DNA from: Nakamurella alba
Lineage (GTDB): Bacteria > Actinomycetota > Actinomycetes > Mycobacteriales > Nakamurellaceae
Direction: 5' to 3'
NCBI RefSeq assembly: GCF_009707545.1
Contig: NZ_WLYK01000006.1
Location: 124,001-188,000, forward strand
Length of the DNA stretch: 64,000 bases
The translations under genes and the position numbers were made by a program. Below, piece by piece: positions 17,497 through 25,852 of the stretch; position 1 is the stretch's first letter; each line of letters begins with the position of its first letter. Below the pieces are notes generated by a model that was not told the origin of the DNA, did no database searches, and was given only the letters and a program-made list of their open reading frames with translations.

Positions 17497-18261
17497 ATGA
17501 CGAGCTGGGCCGCAGTGAAGCAGTTGATCCGGTCCGACATCGACCGGTACCAGTACATGCTCGAGCTCGACGGTGTGCTGCCGCGCCGCGGACCGCAGCT
17601 GGTCCGCGACCTGCGCACGTTGCTGCTCTGCAAGGGCGCCCAGGCCGGGATCGTGTTCCGCCTCGGCCACGCCCTGATCGCCTGGACGCCGACCACGGTT
17701 GCCGGCCGGTGGGGGCGGCGGGTGGGCCGGATCGGTCACTGGATGGCCGGTCGGGTGATCGAGACGCGGACCGGGATCCAGATCGCGGACCGCGCGACCA
17801 TCGGCCCTGGTCTCTACATCGGGCACTTCGGCGGCGTGATCATCGGCGTCGTCACCATGGGCGCGAACTGCAACCTGTCGCACGGCGTCACCCTCGGCCG
17901 CTCCGGCCGGGTCGGCGACCTGGCCAGACCCACCCTGGGCGACCGGGTGTGGGTGGGTCCGGGGGCGGTCCTCGTCGGTGGGATCACCATCGGCGACGAC
18001 GCCGCCGTCGGCGCGAACACCGTGGTCACCAAGGACCTTCCGGCCCGGAGCACTTCCGTCGGGTCCCCGCCGCGGACCTTCCCGGACCGCGGCAGCTTCG
18101 AGATGATCGTCTACCGCGGATCGGAGGAGGACCCAGGGCGACATGCTTCCCTCCTCCGCATCGCACCGGCCGGAGGTGACCGGGGACTCCCCGAGCAGCG
18201 CCGCCGGTTCGAACCGGAGCCGACCGAGGTCGGTCCGGTGGTCAGCGGCAGACCCGCCTGA
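17497..18261 (+). CDS. Serine O-acetyltransferase-like hexapeptide acyltransferase
   Basis: 254 residues. A helical N-terminal domain precedes a left-handed beta-helix (LbH) with CysE features: GLYIGHFGGVIIG, NCNLSHGVTLG (catalytic His) and GDRVWVGPGAVLVGGITIG. CysE acetylates L-serine from acetyl-CoA for cysteine synthesis; the extended 60-residue C-terminus and absence of cysK nearby make another acceptor possible. ATG 17497 is used; an in-frame GTG at 17437 lies upstream without domain support. Confidence 0.75.
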   Translation: MTSWAAVKQLIRSDIDRYQYMLELDGVLPRRGPQLVRDLRTLLLCKGAQAGIVFRLGHALIAWTPTTVAGRWGRRVGRIGHWMAGRVIETRTGIQIADRATIGPGLYIGHFGGVIIGVVTMGANCNLSHGVTLGRSGRVGDLARPTLGDRVWVGPGAVLVGGITIGDDAAVGANTVVTKDLPARSTSVGSPPRTFPDRGSFEMIVYRGSEEDPGRHASLLRIAPAGGDRGLPEQRRRFEPEPTEVGPVVSGRPA

Positions 18262-18334
18262 CGCCGATACCACCCGCAGAGCACCCCGAGGACCCGCCAC
18301 CAGTCCGGGTCCAGTTCGGCCCCGGTCCGTGCGA

Positions 18335-20458
18335 TCAGCCGACGGCGAGGACGAAGGGGAACACGGCCTCCGCGCCGGCGCGGCGGAGCTCACGGGCGAG
18401 CACGGTCAGCGTCCAACCGGACGAGGTGAGGTCGTCGACCAGCAGCACCCGCCGCCCCGCGAGGTCGTCGCCGTCGTAGTGGTGCCGGCCGGCCACCGAG
18501 CGCAGCCGCTGTGCGGAGTTGACGTCGGCACTGTCCGGGCCGCGCGCGGGGACGAACGCCCCGAGGTAGGGCACCTTGAGATACCGCGCCAGTCCTGGTG
18601 CGAGGTGGCCGGCGAGCAGCGGGCGGCTGTCCGAGGCGACCCCGACCACGGCATCGACACCGTCCGCTCCGTGGATCTCCGGCCAGGCGGACAGCACCTC
18701 GGCCGCGGCATGCCGGAGCGGAACCGGGGTCTCGGCGTCCGGCGCACCCGTCCGGAACACCTCGCGGAGCGCGTTGCCCCAGCCGATGCCGTCGAGCCGG
18801 CCGATCGCCCGTCCGGGCTCGGCCCGTTCGCCGTCCGGGATCTTGCCCGTCAGCGCGACGCCGATCGACTTCATCGCAGTCGGCCACATGGCCCGCGGCG
18901 CCACCTGGACGCCCGGCACCTCGAGCAGCGCCCGGGCGGCGTCGACGTCCTGCTCCGAGACGTTCGCCGTCAGCGACAGCCCGCCGCAGTTGTCGCACCG
19001 GCCGCAGTCGGCGGCGGCCGGGTCGTCGAGCTGCTCGCGCAGGAACCGCATCCGGCAGCCGTCCGTGCGCTGGTAGGACAACATGGCGTGCTGCTCGGCG
19101 CCGCGTGCCTTGGCCACCCGCGCGTAGCGGTCGGCGTCGTAGACCCACTCCCGGCCGGTCGACTCCCAGCCGCCCTGCACCCGACGCACCGCACCGTCCA
19201 CGTCCAGCACCTTGAGCATCATCTCCAGCCGGGAACGCTTCAGTTCGACCTGCGTCTCCAGCGCGGCGACCGACTGCGGCTTCGGCGCGGCGGCCAGTGT
19301 GTCCAGCGTGCGGCGCACCTGGGTCTCCGCCGGGAACGCGAGAGATCCGAAGTAGTCCCAGATGTCACGGTCCTCCTTCGCCGGCAAGAGCACCGCCAGC
19401 GCCTTCTCCACACCGCGTCCGGCCCGGCCCACCTGCTGGTAGTAGGCGATCGGCGACGGCGGCGCGCCGAGGTGCACCACGAACCCGAGATCCGGTTTGT
19501 CGAAACCCATCCCGAGCGCGGAGGTGGCCACCAGCGCCTTGATCCTGTTGTTGATGAGATCGTCCTCGGCCTGCAGCCGCTCCGCCGGATCGGTCTGCCC
19601 GGAGTAGGCGGCGACCTGCAGCCCGGCAGCCCGCAGGTGGTCCCGGACCAGCTCGGTGGCGGCCACGGTGAGGCAGTAGATGATGCCGCACCCGGTCCAG
19701 GTCGGCAGCGTCTCGGCCAGCCAGGCCAACCGGGACGCCTGGTCGGGCAGCCCGACGACGGCCAGGTGCAGCGAGTCCCGCTCGAGATCACCGCGCAGCA
19801 CCAGCACCTCGGCCCCGCCGGTCTCCAGCTGCTCGGCGACGTCCTGGGTGACCCGGGCGTTCGCGGTGGCCGTGGTGGCCAGCACGGGGATTCCGGCGGG
19901 CAGTTCGGCGAGCAGGGTGCGCAGCCGCCGGTAGTCCGGCCGGAAGTCGTGCCCCCAATCCGAGATGCAGTGCGCCTCGTCGACGACCACCAGCCCGGCG
20001 CTGGCCGACAGTTCGGGCAGCACCTCGTCCCGGAAGCCCGGGTTGTTCAGCCGCTCCGGCGACACCAGCAGCACGTCGACCTCGCCGGCCCGGACGTGCT
20101 CGTAGATCTCCCGCCACTGCTCGTTGTTGGACGAGTTCACGGTGACCGCACGGATCCCGGCCCGCTCGGCGGCGGCGACCTGGTTGCGCATCAGCGCGAG
20201 CAGCGGCGAGATGATCACCGTCGGCCCGGCCCCGGACTCCCGCAGCAGCGAGGTGGCCACGAAGTAGACCGCCGACTTGCCCCAGCCGGTGCGTTGCACG
20301 ACGAGCGCACGGGCGTGGCCGACCACCAGCGCCTCGATGGCCCGCCACTGGTCCTCGCGCAGCCGAGCATCCGGCCGGCCCACGAGGGCCTGCAGGTGCT
20401 GCTGCGCACGCTCCTGCAGGGCGGTCGGGTCGGCCGGGGTCTCGGTTCGGGTGCTCAC
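18335..20458 (-). CDS. RecQ-family helicase fused to a phosphoribosyltransferase-like domain
   Basis: About 707 residues. SF2 helicase: Walker A RTGWGKSAVYF (about residue 56), DEAHCISDWGHDFRPDY (motif II plus the RecQ aromatic loop), VGRAGRG (motif VI). A zinc-binding segment with CRMRFLREQ and CGRCDNC follows. From about residue 600 a PRTase-like domain ends with VLLVDDLTSSGWTLTVLA, the PRPP-loop form of ComF-type proteins. Role: 3'-5' unwinding in repair, with an unknown nucleotide-linked function of the tail. The start may be GTG 20458, GTG 20461 or ATG 20491. Confidence 0.9.
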   Translation of the reverse strand: MSTRTETPADPTALQERAQQHLQALVGRPDARLREDQWRAIEALVVGHARALVVQRTGWGKSAVYFVATSLLRESGAGPTVIISPLLALMRNQVAAAERAGIRAVTVNSSNNEQWREIYEHVRAGEVDVLLVSPERLNNPGFRDEVLPELSASAGLVVVDEAHCISDWGHDFRPDYRRLRTLLAELPAGIPVLATTATANARVTQDVAEQLETGGAEVLVLRGDLERDSLHLAVVGLPDQASRLAWLAETLPTWTGCGIIYCLTVAATELVRDHLRAAGLQVAAYSGQTDPAERLQAEDDLINNRIKALVATSALGMGFDKPDLGFVVHLGAPPSPIAYYQQVGRAGRGVEKALAVLLPAKEDRDIWDYFGSLAFPAETQVRRTLDTLAAAPKPQSVAALETQVELKRSRLEMMLKVLDVDGAVRRVQGGWESTGREWVYDADRYARVAKARGAEQHAMLSYQRTDGCRMRFLREQLDDPAAADCGRCDNCGGLSLTANVSEQDVDAARALLEVPGVQVAPRAMWPTAMKSIGVALTGKIPDGERAEPGRAIGRLDGIGWGNALREVFRTGAPDAETPVPLRHAAAEVLSAWPEIHGADGVDAVVGVASDSRPLLAGHLAPGLARYLKVPYLGAFVPARGPDSADVNSAQRLRSVAGRHHYDGDDLAGRRVLLVDDLTSSGWTLTVLARELRRAGAEAVFPFVLAVG

Positions 20459-20535
20459 CACGCGGTCCACTGTCCCAGCACCGACCGACATCCGGCCCGG
20501 CCGCCCCGCGGATGTCCACAATCCGCAGGTCGGGG

Positions 20536-21477
20536 CTATGCCTGGTGGGCCGCGTCGTGCCGCGACAGCGACGCCGCGATGGCCTGCGGCACCGGCGCGC
20601 CGGTGCGTTGCGAGGCGAAGAGGTACTCACCGCCCGGGTTCACCTCGAGGAAGACGTGCTCGCCGTCCGGGGTGACCCGGAAGTCCGAGGCGCCGTAGAC
20701 GAGGCCGAGCCGGCGGTGCAGGTCCAGCAGCCCGGCGGCGACGTCATCGGGCAGGGTGTACCGGGCGAATTCCGCCGAGCCGATGCCAGGCCGGTAGTCG
20801 ACCTGGTACTCCGGTTCCGAGCGGATCGAGGTCGCGAAGACCTCGTCCTCCACCACGATCACCCGGAGGTCGAGTGCGGCCGGCACGAATCTCTGGAAGG
20901 TGACCGGGGCGTAGCGGACCTCGTCCAGCCGGGACCGGTCCTCCCGGGTGAGCAGGGCGGTGGTCCGCGGGGCCTCGGCGATGTTGCGGAAGGCCTTGCG
21001 GATCACCGGGACCGACGGGTCGGTGAACTCGAGCGCCGCGACAGGGTCGTTGGTGATCAGGGTCTCGGGGACGGAGAGCCCACATCGCCGCGCCAGCTGC
21101 AGCTGTCGGATCTTGCGCTGGCCGACCTCGTCGGCGGCCGGCGGGTTCATCCAGAAGCAGTCGAGTGCGTGCCACCAGCCGGTCAGCGCCTCCTGGCACT
21201 CGGACCACGCGAACAGCCGGGAGGTGGGATCGGTGAGGGCCGGGTCGAGGTCCATCGGCCGCACCCGGCGGTACCAGACGGCACCGACCTCGTCGGCCCT
21301 GATGACCGGTCCGTCGGGCGGCACCAGCACCAGATCCTCGCCGGCAACACCGAACTTCACCGAGAACCGGCTGCGCGCCGGGAAATCCGCGATGTCGAAG
21401 CCGACCCAGGGGCGTCGCAGGTGGGCGACGACCTCGGTGACGTGCCGGTTGTCGGGGAAGGTCACGATCAGGATCAC
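20536..21477 (-). CDS. MvdC/MvdD-type ATP-grasp ligase (graspetide-maturase-like)
   Basis: 313 residues. The pre-ATP-grasp part has AVWYRRVRP; the core has WMNPPAADEVGQRKIRQLQL, VIRKAF (ATP lysine), FVPAALDLRVIVV, and VFLEVNPGGEYLF with the metal-binding Glu/Asn. These are the marks of the ATP-grasp enzymes that link Lys/Ser/Thr to Asp/Glu side chains in microviridin-like peptides (graspetides), and less closely of RimK. GAGGAG five bases before GTG 21477 fixes the start. It is third in a leftward group after a lipocalin-like gene and a metalloprotease with a long Lys-Asp/Glu tail. That tail is the obvious candidate substrate (inference). Confidence 0.85.
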   Translation of the reverse strand: MILIVTFPDNRHVTEVVAHLRRPWVGFDIADFPARSRFSVKFGVAGEDLVLVPPDGPVIRADEVGAVWYRRVRPMDLDPALTDPTSRLFAWSECQEALTGWWHALDCFWMNPPAADEVGQRKIRQLQLARRCGLSVPETLITNDPVAALEFTDPSVPVIRKAFRNIAEAPRTTALLTREDRSRLDEVRYAPVTFQRFVPAALDLRVIVVEDEVFATSIRSEPEYQVDYRPGIGSAEFARYTLPDDVAAGLLDLHRRLGLVYGASDFRVTPDGEHVFLEVNPGGEYLFASQRTGAPVPQAIAASLSRHDAAHQA

Positions 21478-21552
21478 GGCGACTCCTCGGGTCGGGTGGC
21501 GCCGCCGGCGGTGGACCGGACCGGCTGCGCCATCAGGATTGTCGGGTACCGG

Positions 21553-21587
21553 GTGCTGCCGGACCGGGGAAGCCGGTCCGACAGCAC
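21553..21587 (-). terminator. Hairpin between the protease and ATP-grasp genes
   Basis: A 15-base stem with one mismatch (21553-21567 with 21573-21587), loop GGAAG. It starts 30 bases after the protease stop. No T-run, so it may attenuate rather than end transcription. Confidence 0.65.
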
Positions 21588-21616
21588 CGCTCGGACCCGT
21601 TGTCAGAACGGGTGTT

Positions 21617-23374
21617 TCAGGTGAGCAGGGCGACGAGCTGGGCGTACACGGCGGCCAGGGTCTGCCACCGGGCGGCCGTGGCCGCATCCATCCGCCCGGC
21701 CGCCGCCTGGGCGAACATGCCGGCCAGGGCGCCGCCCAGCGCCTGCACCACCGGCAGCAGCGGATCGGTCTGTGCTGCAGCGGTTCCCGCCTGGATGCCC
21801 GGATCCCCGCACGGCGCGCACGGGGCGTCACCTCGGGCACCTGCCGGCTGGCCACCGAGCACGAACGGGGTCGCGCCCTGCTGACCCCACTGCTGCTGCC
21901 AGGGGCCCGGCTCCGGGATCGGCACGTCGGCGCCGACGTTCTTCTGCTGGTCCAGGAGTTCCTTGGGCAGGTCGTCGACCAGGTCCTTCTGCAGGTCCTT
22001 GACGAACTCCTTCGGACCGTCCTTGATCAGGTCCTTCGGGCGGTCCTTCTGGAACTCCTTGGTGAACTCCTTCGGACGGTCCTTGATCGGATCCTTGTGC
22101 CCGTCTTTGACCAGGTCCTTGTGCCCGTCCTTGCCGAGGTCCTTCGGGTTGTCCTTGGGGAAGTCCTTCGGCGGATCCTTCGGCAGGTCCTTCGGGACGT
22201 CCTTGGTGAAGTCCTTCGGGTTGTCCTTGGGGAAGTCCTTCGGCGGATCCTTGGGCAGGTCCTTCGGGGTCTCCTTCTGGATCTCCTTGGGCAGGTCCTT
22301 GATCCCCTCCTTGAACGGATCCTTGACCGGCTCCTTGATGATGTCCTTCCCCAGTTCCTTCGTGGGCTCCTTGCCGATGTCCTTCACGATCGGCTTGACG
22401 AGCACGTCGCACGGGCCGGAAGTGCCGATCGACGAGCGCGGGCCGTCGAGCGCGGCCTGCATCCGGTCGACCTGGCCCGGGGTGAACAGGTACATGGCGG
22501 CGTCGTCGACGTAGTCCATGTAGTTCATGAACAGGTCGCCGTTGGGGCCGTTGTTGCACGAGATCGTCGGGAAGGTCGGCGTGCCGTAGTTCGGGCCGCC
22601 CTGGTTCGGCGTATCCGCGACGAAATCCGAACCGGCACAACCGGTGCCGTCGTCACCCCAGATGTGCCGGAGGTTCAGCCAGTGGCCGATCTCGTGGGTG
22701 GCCGTCCGGCCGAGGTCGAACGGCGCCGACGCGGTGCCGGTGGAGCCGAAGGCGGTGTGCACGATGACCACGCCGTCGGTCTCGGCCGGACCGCCGGGGA
22801 ACTGCGCGTAGCCGAGAAGCCCTTGGCCGGAACCACTCTGCAGGTTGCCGCAGACCCAGATGTTGAGGTAGCGGTCGGCCGGCCACGGATCGATGCCGCC
22901 GGTGGCGGTGGCCTTGACGTTGTCGGTGTCGGCCAGGAAAGCCGTCGTCTGGGTGGACGTCCGGGTGATGCCGTCGGTGGCATTGCCGTCGGGGTCGGTG
23001 GTGGCGAGGGCAAAGGTGATCCGTGCGTCGGCCACCAACCCGGCGAAGGCCGCGGGCACGGAGCCCGCATCGGCGTTCCGCGCGCGGTAGTCCTCGTTGA
23101 GAGTGGTGATCTGGCTGTGGATCTGCTCGTCCGGGATGTTCTCGGCGGTCTCCCGGTAGACGACGTGCACCACCACCGGGATCTCGGTGCAGCCGGTGCG
23201 CAGGGCGGCGCCGGTGGTCAGCACCCGAGCGGTGCGGTTCTCGATCTCGTTGCGCGCCTGCAGGTATCCCGGTCGGGTGCGCAGCAGGCGTTCGTTCACC
23301 TCGTCGGTGCCGCAGACCCGGCGGGTCGGGCGGGCGACGTCGGACGCGGCGGGGCCGCGGGACTTCGGGGGCAT
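21617..23374 (-). CDS. M43-type zinc metalloprotease with K-[DE]-x-x repeat tail
   Basis: 585 residues in three parts. Residues about 30-320 are a pappalysin-like (M43) metalloprotease: HEIGHWLNLRHIW (zinc site, near residue 227) and the Met-turn MNYMDY. Residues about 327-474 are 36 tetrads of K-[DE]-x-x with almost no break. The last 110 residues contain a Pro/Gln-rich linker, CAPCGDPG, and a helical end. No signal peptide or membrane span is visible, so it is either cytosolic or exported by an unusual route. GGAGG precedes ATG 23374. Upstream lies a small lipocalin-like gene, downstream an ATP-grasp ligase. The tail's Lys and Asp/Glu side chains are what graspetide ligases join. Confidence 0.88.
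   Translation of the reverse strand: MPPKSRGPAASDVARPTRRVCGTDEVNERLLRTRPGYLQARNEIENRTARVLTTGAALRTGCTEIPVVVHVVYRETAENIPDEQIHSQITTLNEDYRARNADAGSVPAAFAGLVADARITFALATTDPDGNATDGITRTSTQTTAFLADTDNVKATATGGIDPWPADRYLNIWVCGNLQSGSGQGLLGYAQFPGGPAETDGVVIVHTAFGSTGTASAPFDLGRTATHEIGHWLNLRHIWGDDGTGCAGSDFVADTPNQGGPNYGTPTFPTISCNNGPNGDLFMNYMDYVDDAAMYLFTPGQVDRMQAALDGPRSSIGTSGPCDVLVKPIVKDIGKEPTKELGKDIIKEPVKDPFKEGIKDLPKEIQKETPKDLPKDPPKDFPKDNPKDFTKDVPKDLPKDPPKDFPKDNPKDLGKDGHKDLVKDGHKDPIKDRPKEFTKEFQKDRPKDLIKDGPKEFVKDLQKDLVDDLPKELLDQQKNVGADVPIPEPGPWQQQWGQQGATPFVLGGQPAGARGDAPCAPCGDPGIQAGTAAAQTDPLLPVVQALGGALAGMFAQAAAGRMDAATAARWQTLAAVYAQLVALLT
21953..22396 (-). repeat. 12-bp coding repeat (K-[DE]-x-x tail)
   Basis: Period of 12 bases over about 36 units, from the KPIV tetrad (22396) to KELL (21953). 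Units differ at positions 3-4, frequent forms being KDLP, KDPP, KDFP, KDNP and KDGH. A block of KDLP-KDPP-KDFP-KDNP is repeated, which points to growth by duplication. Confidence 0.9.
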
Positions 23375-23457
23375 GTCGTCCTCCTGTGGACGGGTGGGGG
23401 CGCCACGGATCGCCCGCGCGGGCGGGTGCCCGAGCGGTGGCGAAGAGTGGGATCAGG

Positions 23458-23763
23458 TCAGCGGGAGCGCCGCACGTCCAACCGGTCCGGCGCGGTGGTC
23501 ACCACGTCGAGGTCCAGCTCCACCCCGGGGGTGCGGACGGCGAGGACGGACCCGGTCAGCGACCAGGTGCCGTCCGCGGTGGCGCCCCTGTCGTCGGGTC
23601 CCGGGGACCCGAGGGCGGCACCGCCGTCGGCGAGCAACGTGAAGGAGGAACGTCCGCGGGACGGTGGCAGCGGGGTGCCGGCCGGCCGGTACACCTGCAG
23701 TCCGTCGTGGTCCTCCTCGTGGGCGTGCACCCACGAGCCGACCAACTCCGCCGGATGTGTCAT
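23458..23763 (-). CDS. Small lipocalin-like protein
   Basis: 101 residues, no signal peptide. ELVGSWVHAHEEDHDGLQVY and GTWSLTGSVLAVRTP give the short beta-barrel pattern of lipocalin-like or HslJ-like proteins. AAGGAGG six bases before ATG 23763 is a strong ribosome site. It leads the group with the M43 protease and the ATP-grasp ligase, so it may bind the precursor or product; this is inference from position. Confidence 0.7.
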   Translation of the reverse strand: MTHPAELVGSWVHAHEEDHDGLQVYRPAGTPLPPSRGRSSFTLLADGGAALGSPGPDDRGATADGTWSLTGSVLAVRTPGVELDLDVVTTAPDRLDVRRSR

Positions 23764-23920
23764 CCCGGTCCTCCTTCGTCCCGACGCAGCACACGACGGC
23801 GCCGCCGCCGTCCTGATACCCGCCTGTGGTCCGGCCGCACCGGACCGGCGAGGAGACCCGGTCCGTCCTCTCTCCCGGTTCGTCGCCGGGTCGTCACCGG
23901 CTACCAGGCCACCCGGCAGG

Positions 23921-24865
23921 ATGGACGCCGTGTCCTCCGCAACGACCGTCGATCGTCACCAGCACGGTGCCGGGCGGTTCGCCCCCAGCCCGTCGGGCGA
24001 CCTGCACGTCGGGAACCTGCGGACGGCACTGCTCGCCTGGCTCTTCGCCCGGTCGTCCGGCCGCCGGTTCCTGGTGCGGATCGAGGACCTGGACCGGGCC
24101 CGCGCCGGCTCGGCGGACCGCCAGCTCGCGGAGCTCGCCGCCCTGGGCCTGACCTGGGACGGACCGGTGGTGGTCCAGTCGGAGCTCGCCGCCGGTCACC
24201 TGGCGGCGATCGACCGGCTGCGCGCCGGCGGCCTGGTCTACGAGTGCTGGTGCACCCGCCGGGAGATCCAGGAGGCACCCTCGGCGCCGCACGCCGCGCC
24301 CGGCTCCTATCCGGGGACCTGCCGGGACCTCAGCGCCGCCGAGCAGTCGGAACGCCGGGCCACCGGTCGGCCGCCCGCGCTGCGGCTGCGGGCGGAGGTG
24401 CAGGAGTGGACGATGAAGGACCGACTGCTCGGGCCGTACACCGGGGTGGTGGACGACCTGGTGCTGCGCCGCGGCGACGGGGTGGTCGCCTACAACCTGG
24501 CAGTGGTGGTCGACGACGCCGCGGCCGGGATCGACCAGGTGGTGCGCGGCGACGACCTGCTGCCCTCCACCCCGCGCCAGGCCTACCTCGGCCATCTGCT
24601 CGGGCTCGCCGCCCCGGAGTACGTCCACGTCCCGCTGGCGCTGAACCCGGCCGGTGCCCGGCTGGCGAAGCGGGACGGCGCGGTCACGCTCGAGGAGCTG
24701 ACGGACCGCGGGATCCCGGCAGGCCGGGTGCTCGGCCTGATCGCGGAGAGCCTGCGGCTGGCCGCCTCCGGCGAGAGCGTCGACACCGCTGCACTCCTGC
24801 AACGGTTCGACCCGGAGCAGCTGCCGACCGGGCCGTGGATCGTCGATCCCACCTGCCTCGGTTGA
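23921..24865 (+). CDS. gluQ: Glutamyl-Q tRNA(Asp) synthetase
   Basis: 314 residues: a class I GluRS catalytic domain without the anticodon-binding half. HIGH-type FAPSPSGDLHVGNLRTAL, KMSKS-type RLAKRDGA, and a zinc site CWC...YPGTC, all diagnostic of GluQRS. Reaction: attaches glutamate to the queuosine base of tRNA(Asp). ATG 23921 is used; GTG 23930 is an option. The queuosine-precursor transporter and tgt follow, so this is a queuosine locus. Confidence 0.93.
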   Translation: MDAVSSATTVDRHQHGAGRFAPSPSGDLHVGNLRTALLAWLFARSSGRRFLVRIEDLDRARAGSADRQLAELAALGLTWDGPVVVQSELAAGHLAAIDRLRAGGLVYECWCTRREIQEAPSAPHAAPGSYPGTCRDLSAAEQSERRATGRPPALRLRAEVQEWTMKDRLLGPYTGVVDDLVLRRGDGVVAYNLAVVVDDAAAGIDQVVRGDDLLPSTPRQAYLGHLLGLAAPEYVHVPLALNPAGARLAKRDGAVTLEELTDRGIPAGRVLGLIAESLRLAASGESVDTAALLQRFDPEQLPTGPWIVDPTCLG

Positions 24866-24923
24866 CCCGCACCAGATCGCGGCCGGTTCGTCCGGGCCGC
24901 CTCACCTGGTTGAATGTGCCCCC

Positions 24924-25634
24924 GTGACAAACCCTGCCCCCGCGGCGCCGCGCGCCGCCTTCGCCCGCACCGGGCTCGGCATCTACCCGGTGCTGGTGAC
25001 CCTCTTCTGCTGTTTGCTGCTGCTGTCGAACATCGCCGCCACCAAGGGCATCGAGTTCGGGCCGTTCCTGACCGACGGCGGCGTCTTCCTCTTCCCGCTG
25101 ACCTACGTGCTCGGCGACGTGCTGTCCGAGGTGTACGGCCTCAAGGCCACGAGGCGGGCGATCCTGCTCGGCTTCCTGATGTCGCTGCTGGCCAGCCTCA
25201 CCTTCTGGCTGGTCACGATCTCGCCGTCCGCGCCCGGTTTCGACGGCCAGGACGCGTTCGCCCGCATCCTCGGCGTGGTGCCGCAGATCCTGTTGGCCAG
25301 CGTCGCCGGCTACCTGGTCGGCGAGTTCCTCAACTCCTACGTGCTGGTGAAGATCAAGGAGAAGACGAAGGAGAAGCACCTGTGGGCCCGGCTGATCGGG
25401 TCGACGGTGGTCGGCGAGTTCGGCGACACCCTGATCTTCTGCCTGATCGCCGGCCCGGTCATCGGCATCACCTCGCCCGGCGACCTGCTCAACTACACGC
25501 TGATCGGGTTCGCCTACAAGACCGCGGTGGAGATCATCCTGCTGCCGATCACCTACCGGGTGATCGCCGCGATCAAGAAGCGCGAGCCCACCTACGCCGA
25601 GGCGCTGCGCGAGCTGGAGTCCACCGGCCGTTGA
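24924..25634 (+). CDS. yhhQ: Queuosine precursor transporter (VUT/YhhQ family)
   Basis: 236 residues, about six membrane spans. LLLSNIAATKGIEFGP, FLFPLTYVLGDVLSEVYG and the late GEFGDTLIFCLIAG are the family marks. Imports preQ0/preQ1 or related deazaguanines. GTG 24924 is the start, 58 bases after gluQ on the same strand. Confidence 0.93.
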   Translation: MTNPAPAAPRAAFARTGLGIYPVLVTLFCCLLLLSNIAATKGIEFGPFLTDGGVFLFPLTYVLGDVLSEVYGLKATRRAILLGFLMSLLASLTFWLVTISPSAPGFDGQDAFARILGVVPQILLASVAGYLVGEFLNSYVLVKIKEKTKEKHLWARLIGSTVVGEFGDTLIFCLIAGPVIGITSPGDLLNYTLIGFAYKTAVEIILLPITYRVIAAIKKREPTYAEALRELESTGR

Positions 25635-25802
25635 TCCCGGGCGGGTGACATCCGCCCGTCGCGAGGTGATCGGGGGCACATGCCGTTCTCACAGACAGAC
25701 CTCCGGGTGGTCCCAGGTCGGCACACCAGAGTGGTTCTCACGGCGCCCCGCCCCGTCCCCCATCCCGGCGCGGGGAGCCGTCCAACTTCACCGAAGCCCT
25801 GT

Positions 25803-25830
25803 GCCCGCACCGGTTCTCACCGGAGCGGGC
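25803..25830. terminator. Hairpin between convergent yhhQ and tgt
   Basis: 11-base arms with one mismatch (GCCCGCACCGG at 25803-25813 and its partner at 25820-25830), loop TTCTCA. Placed to serve tgt and perhaps yhhQ. No T-run. Confidence 0.55.
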
Positions 25831-25852
25831 GCAGGCATGAACCGGCCGGCCG

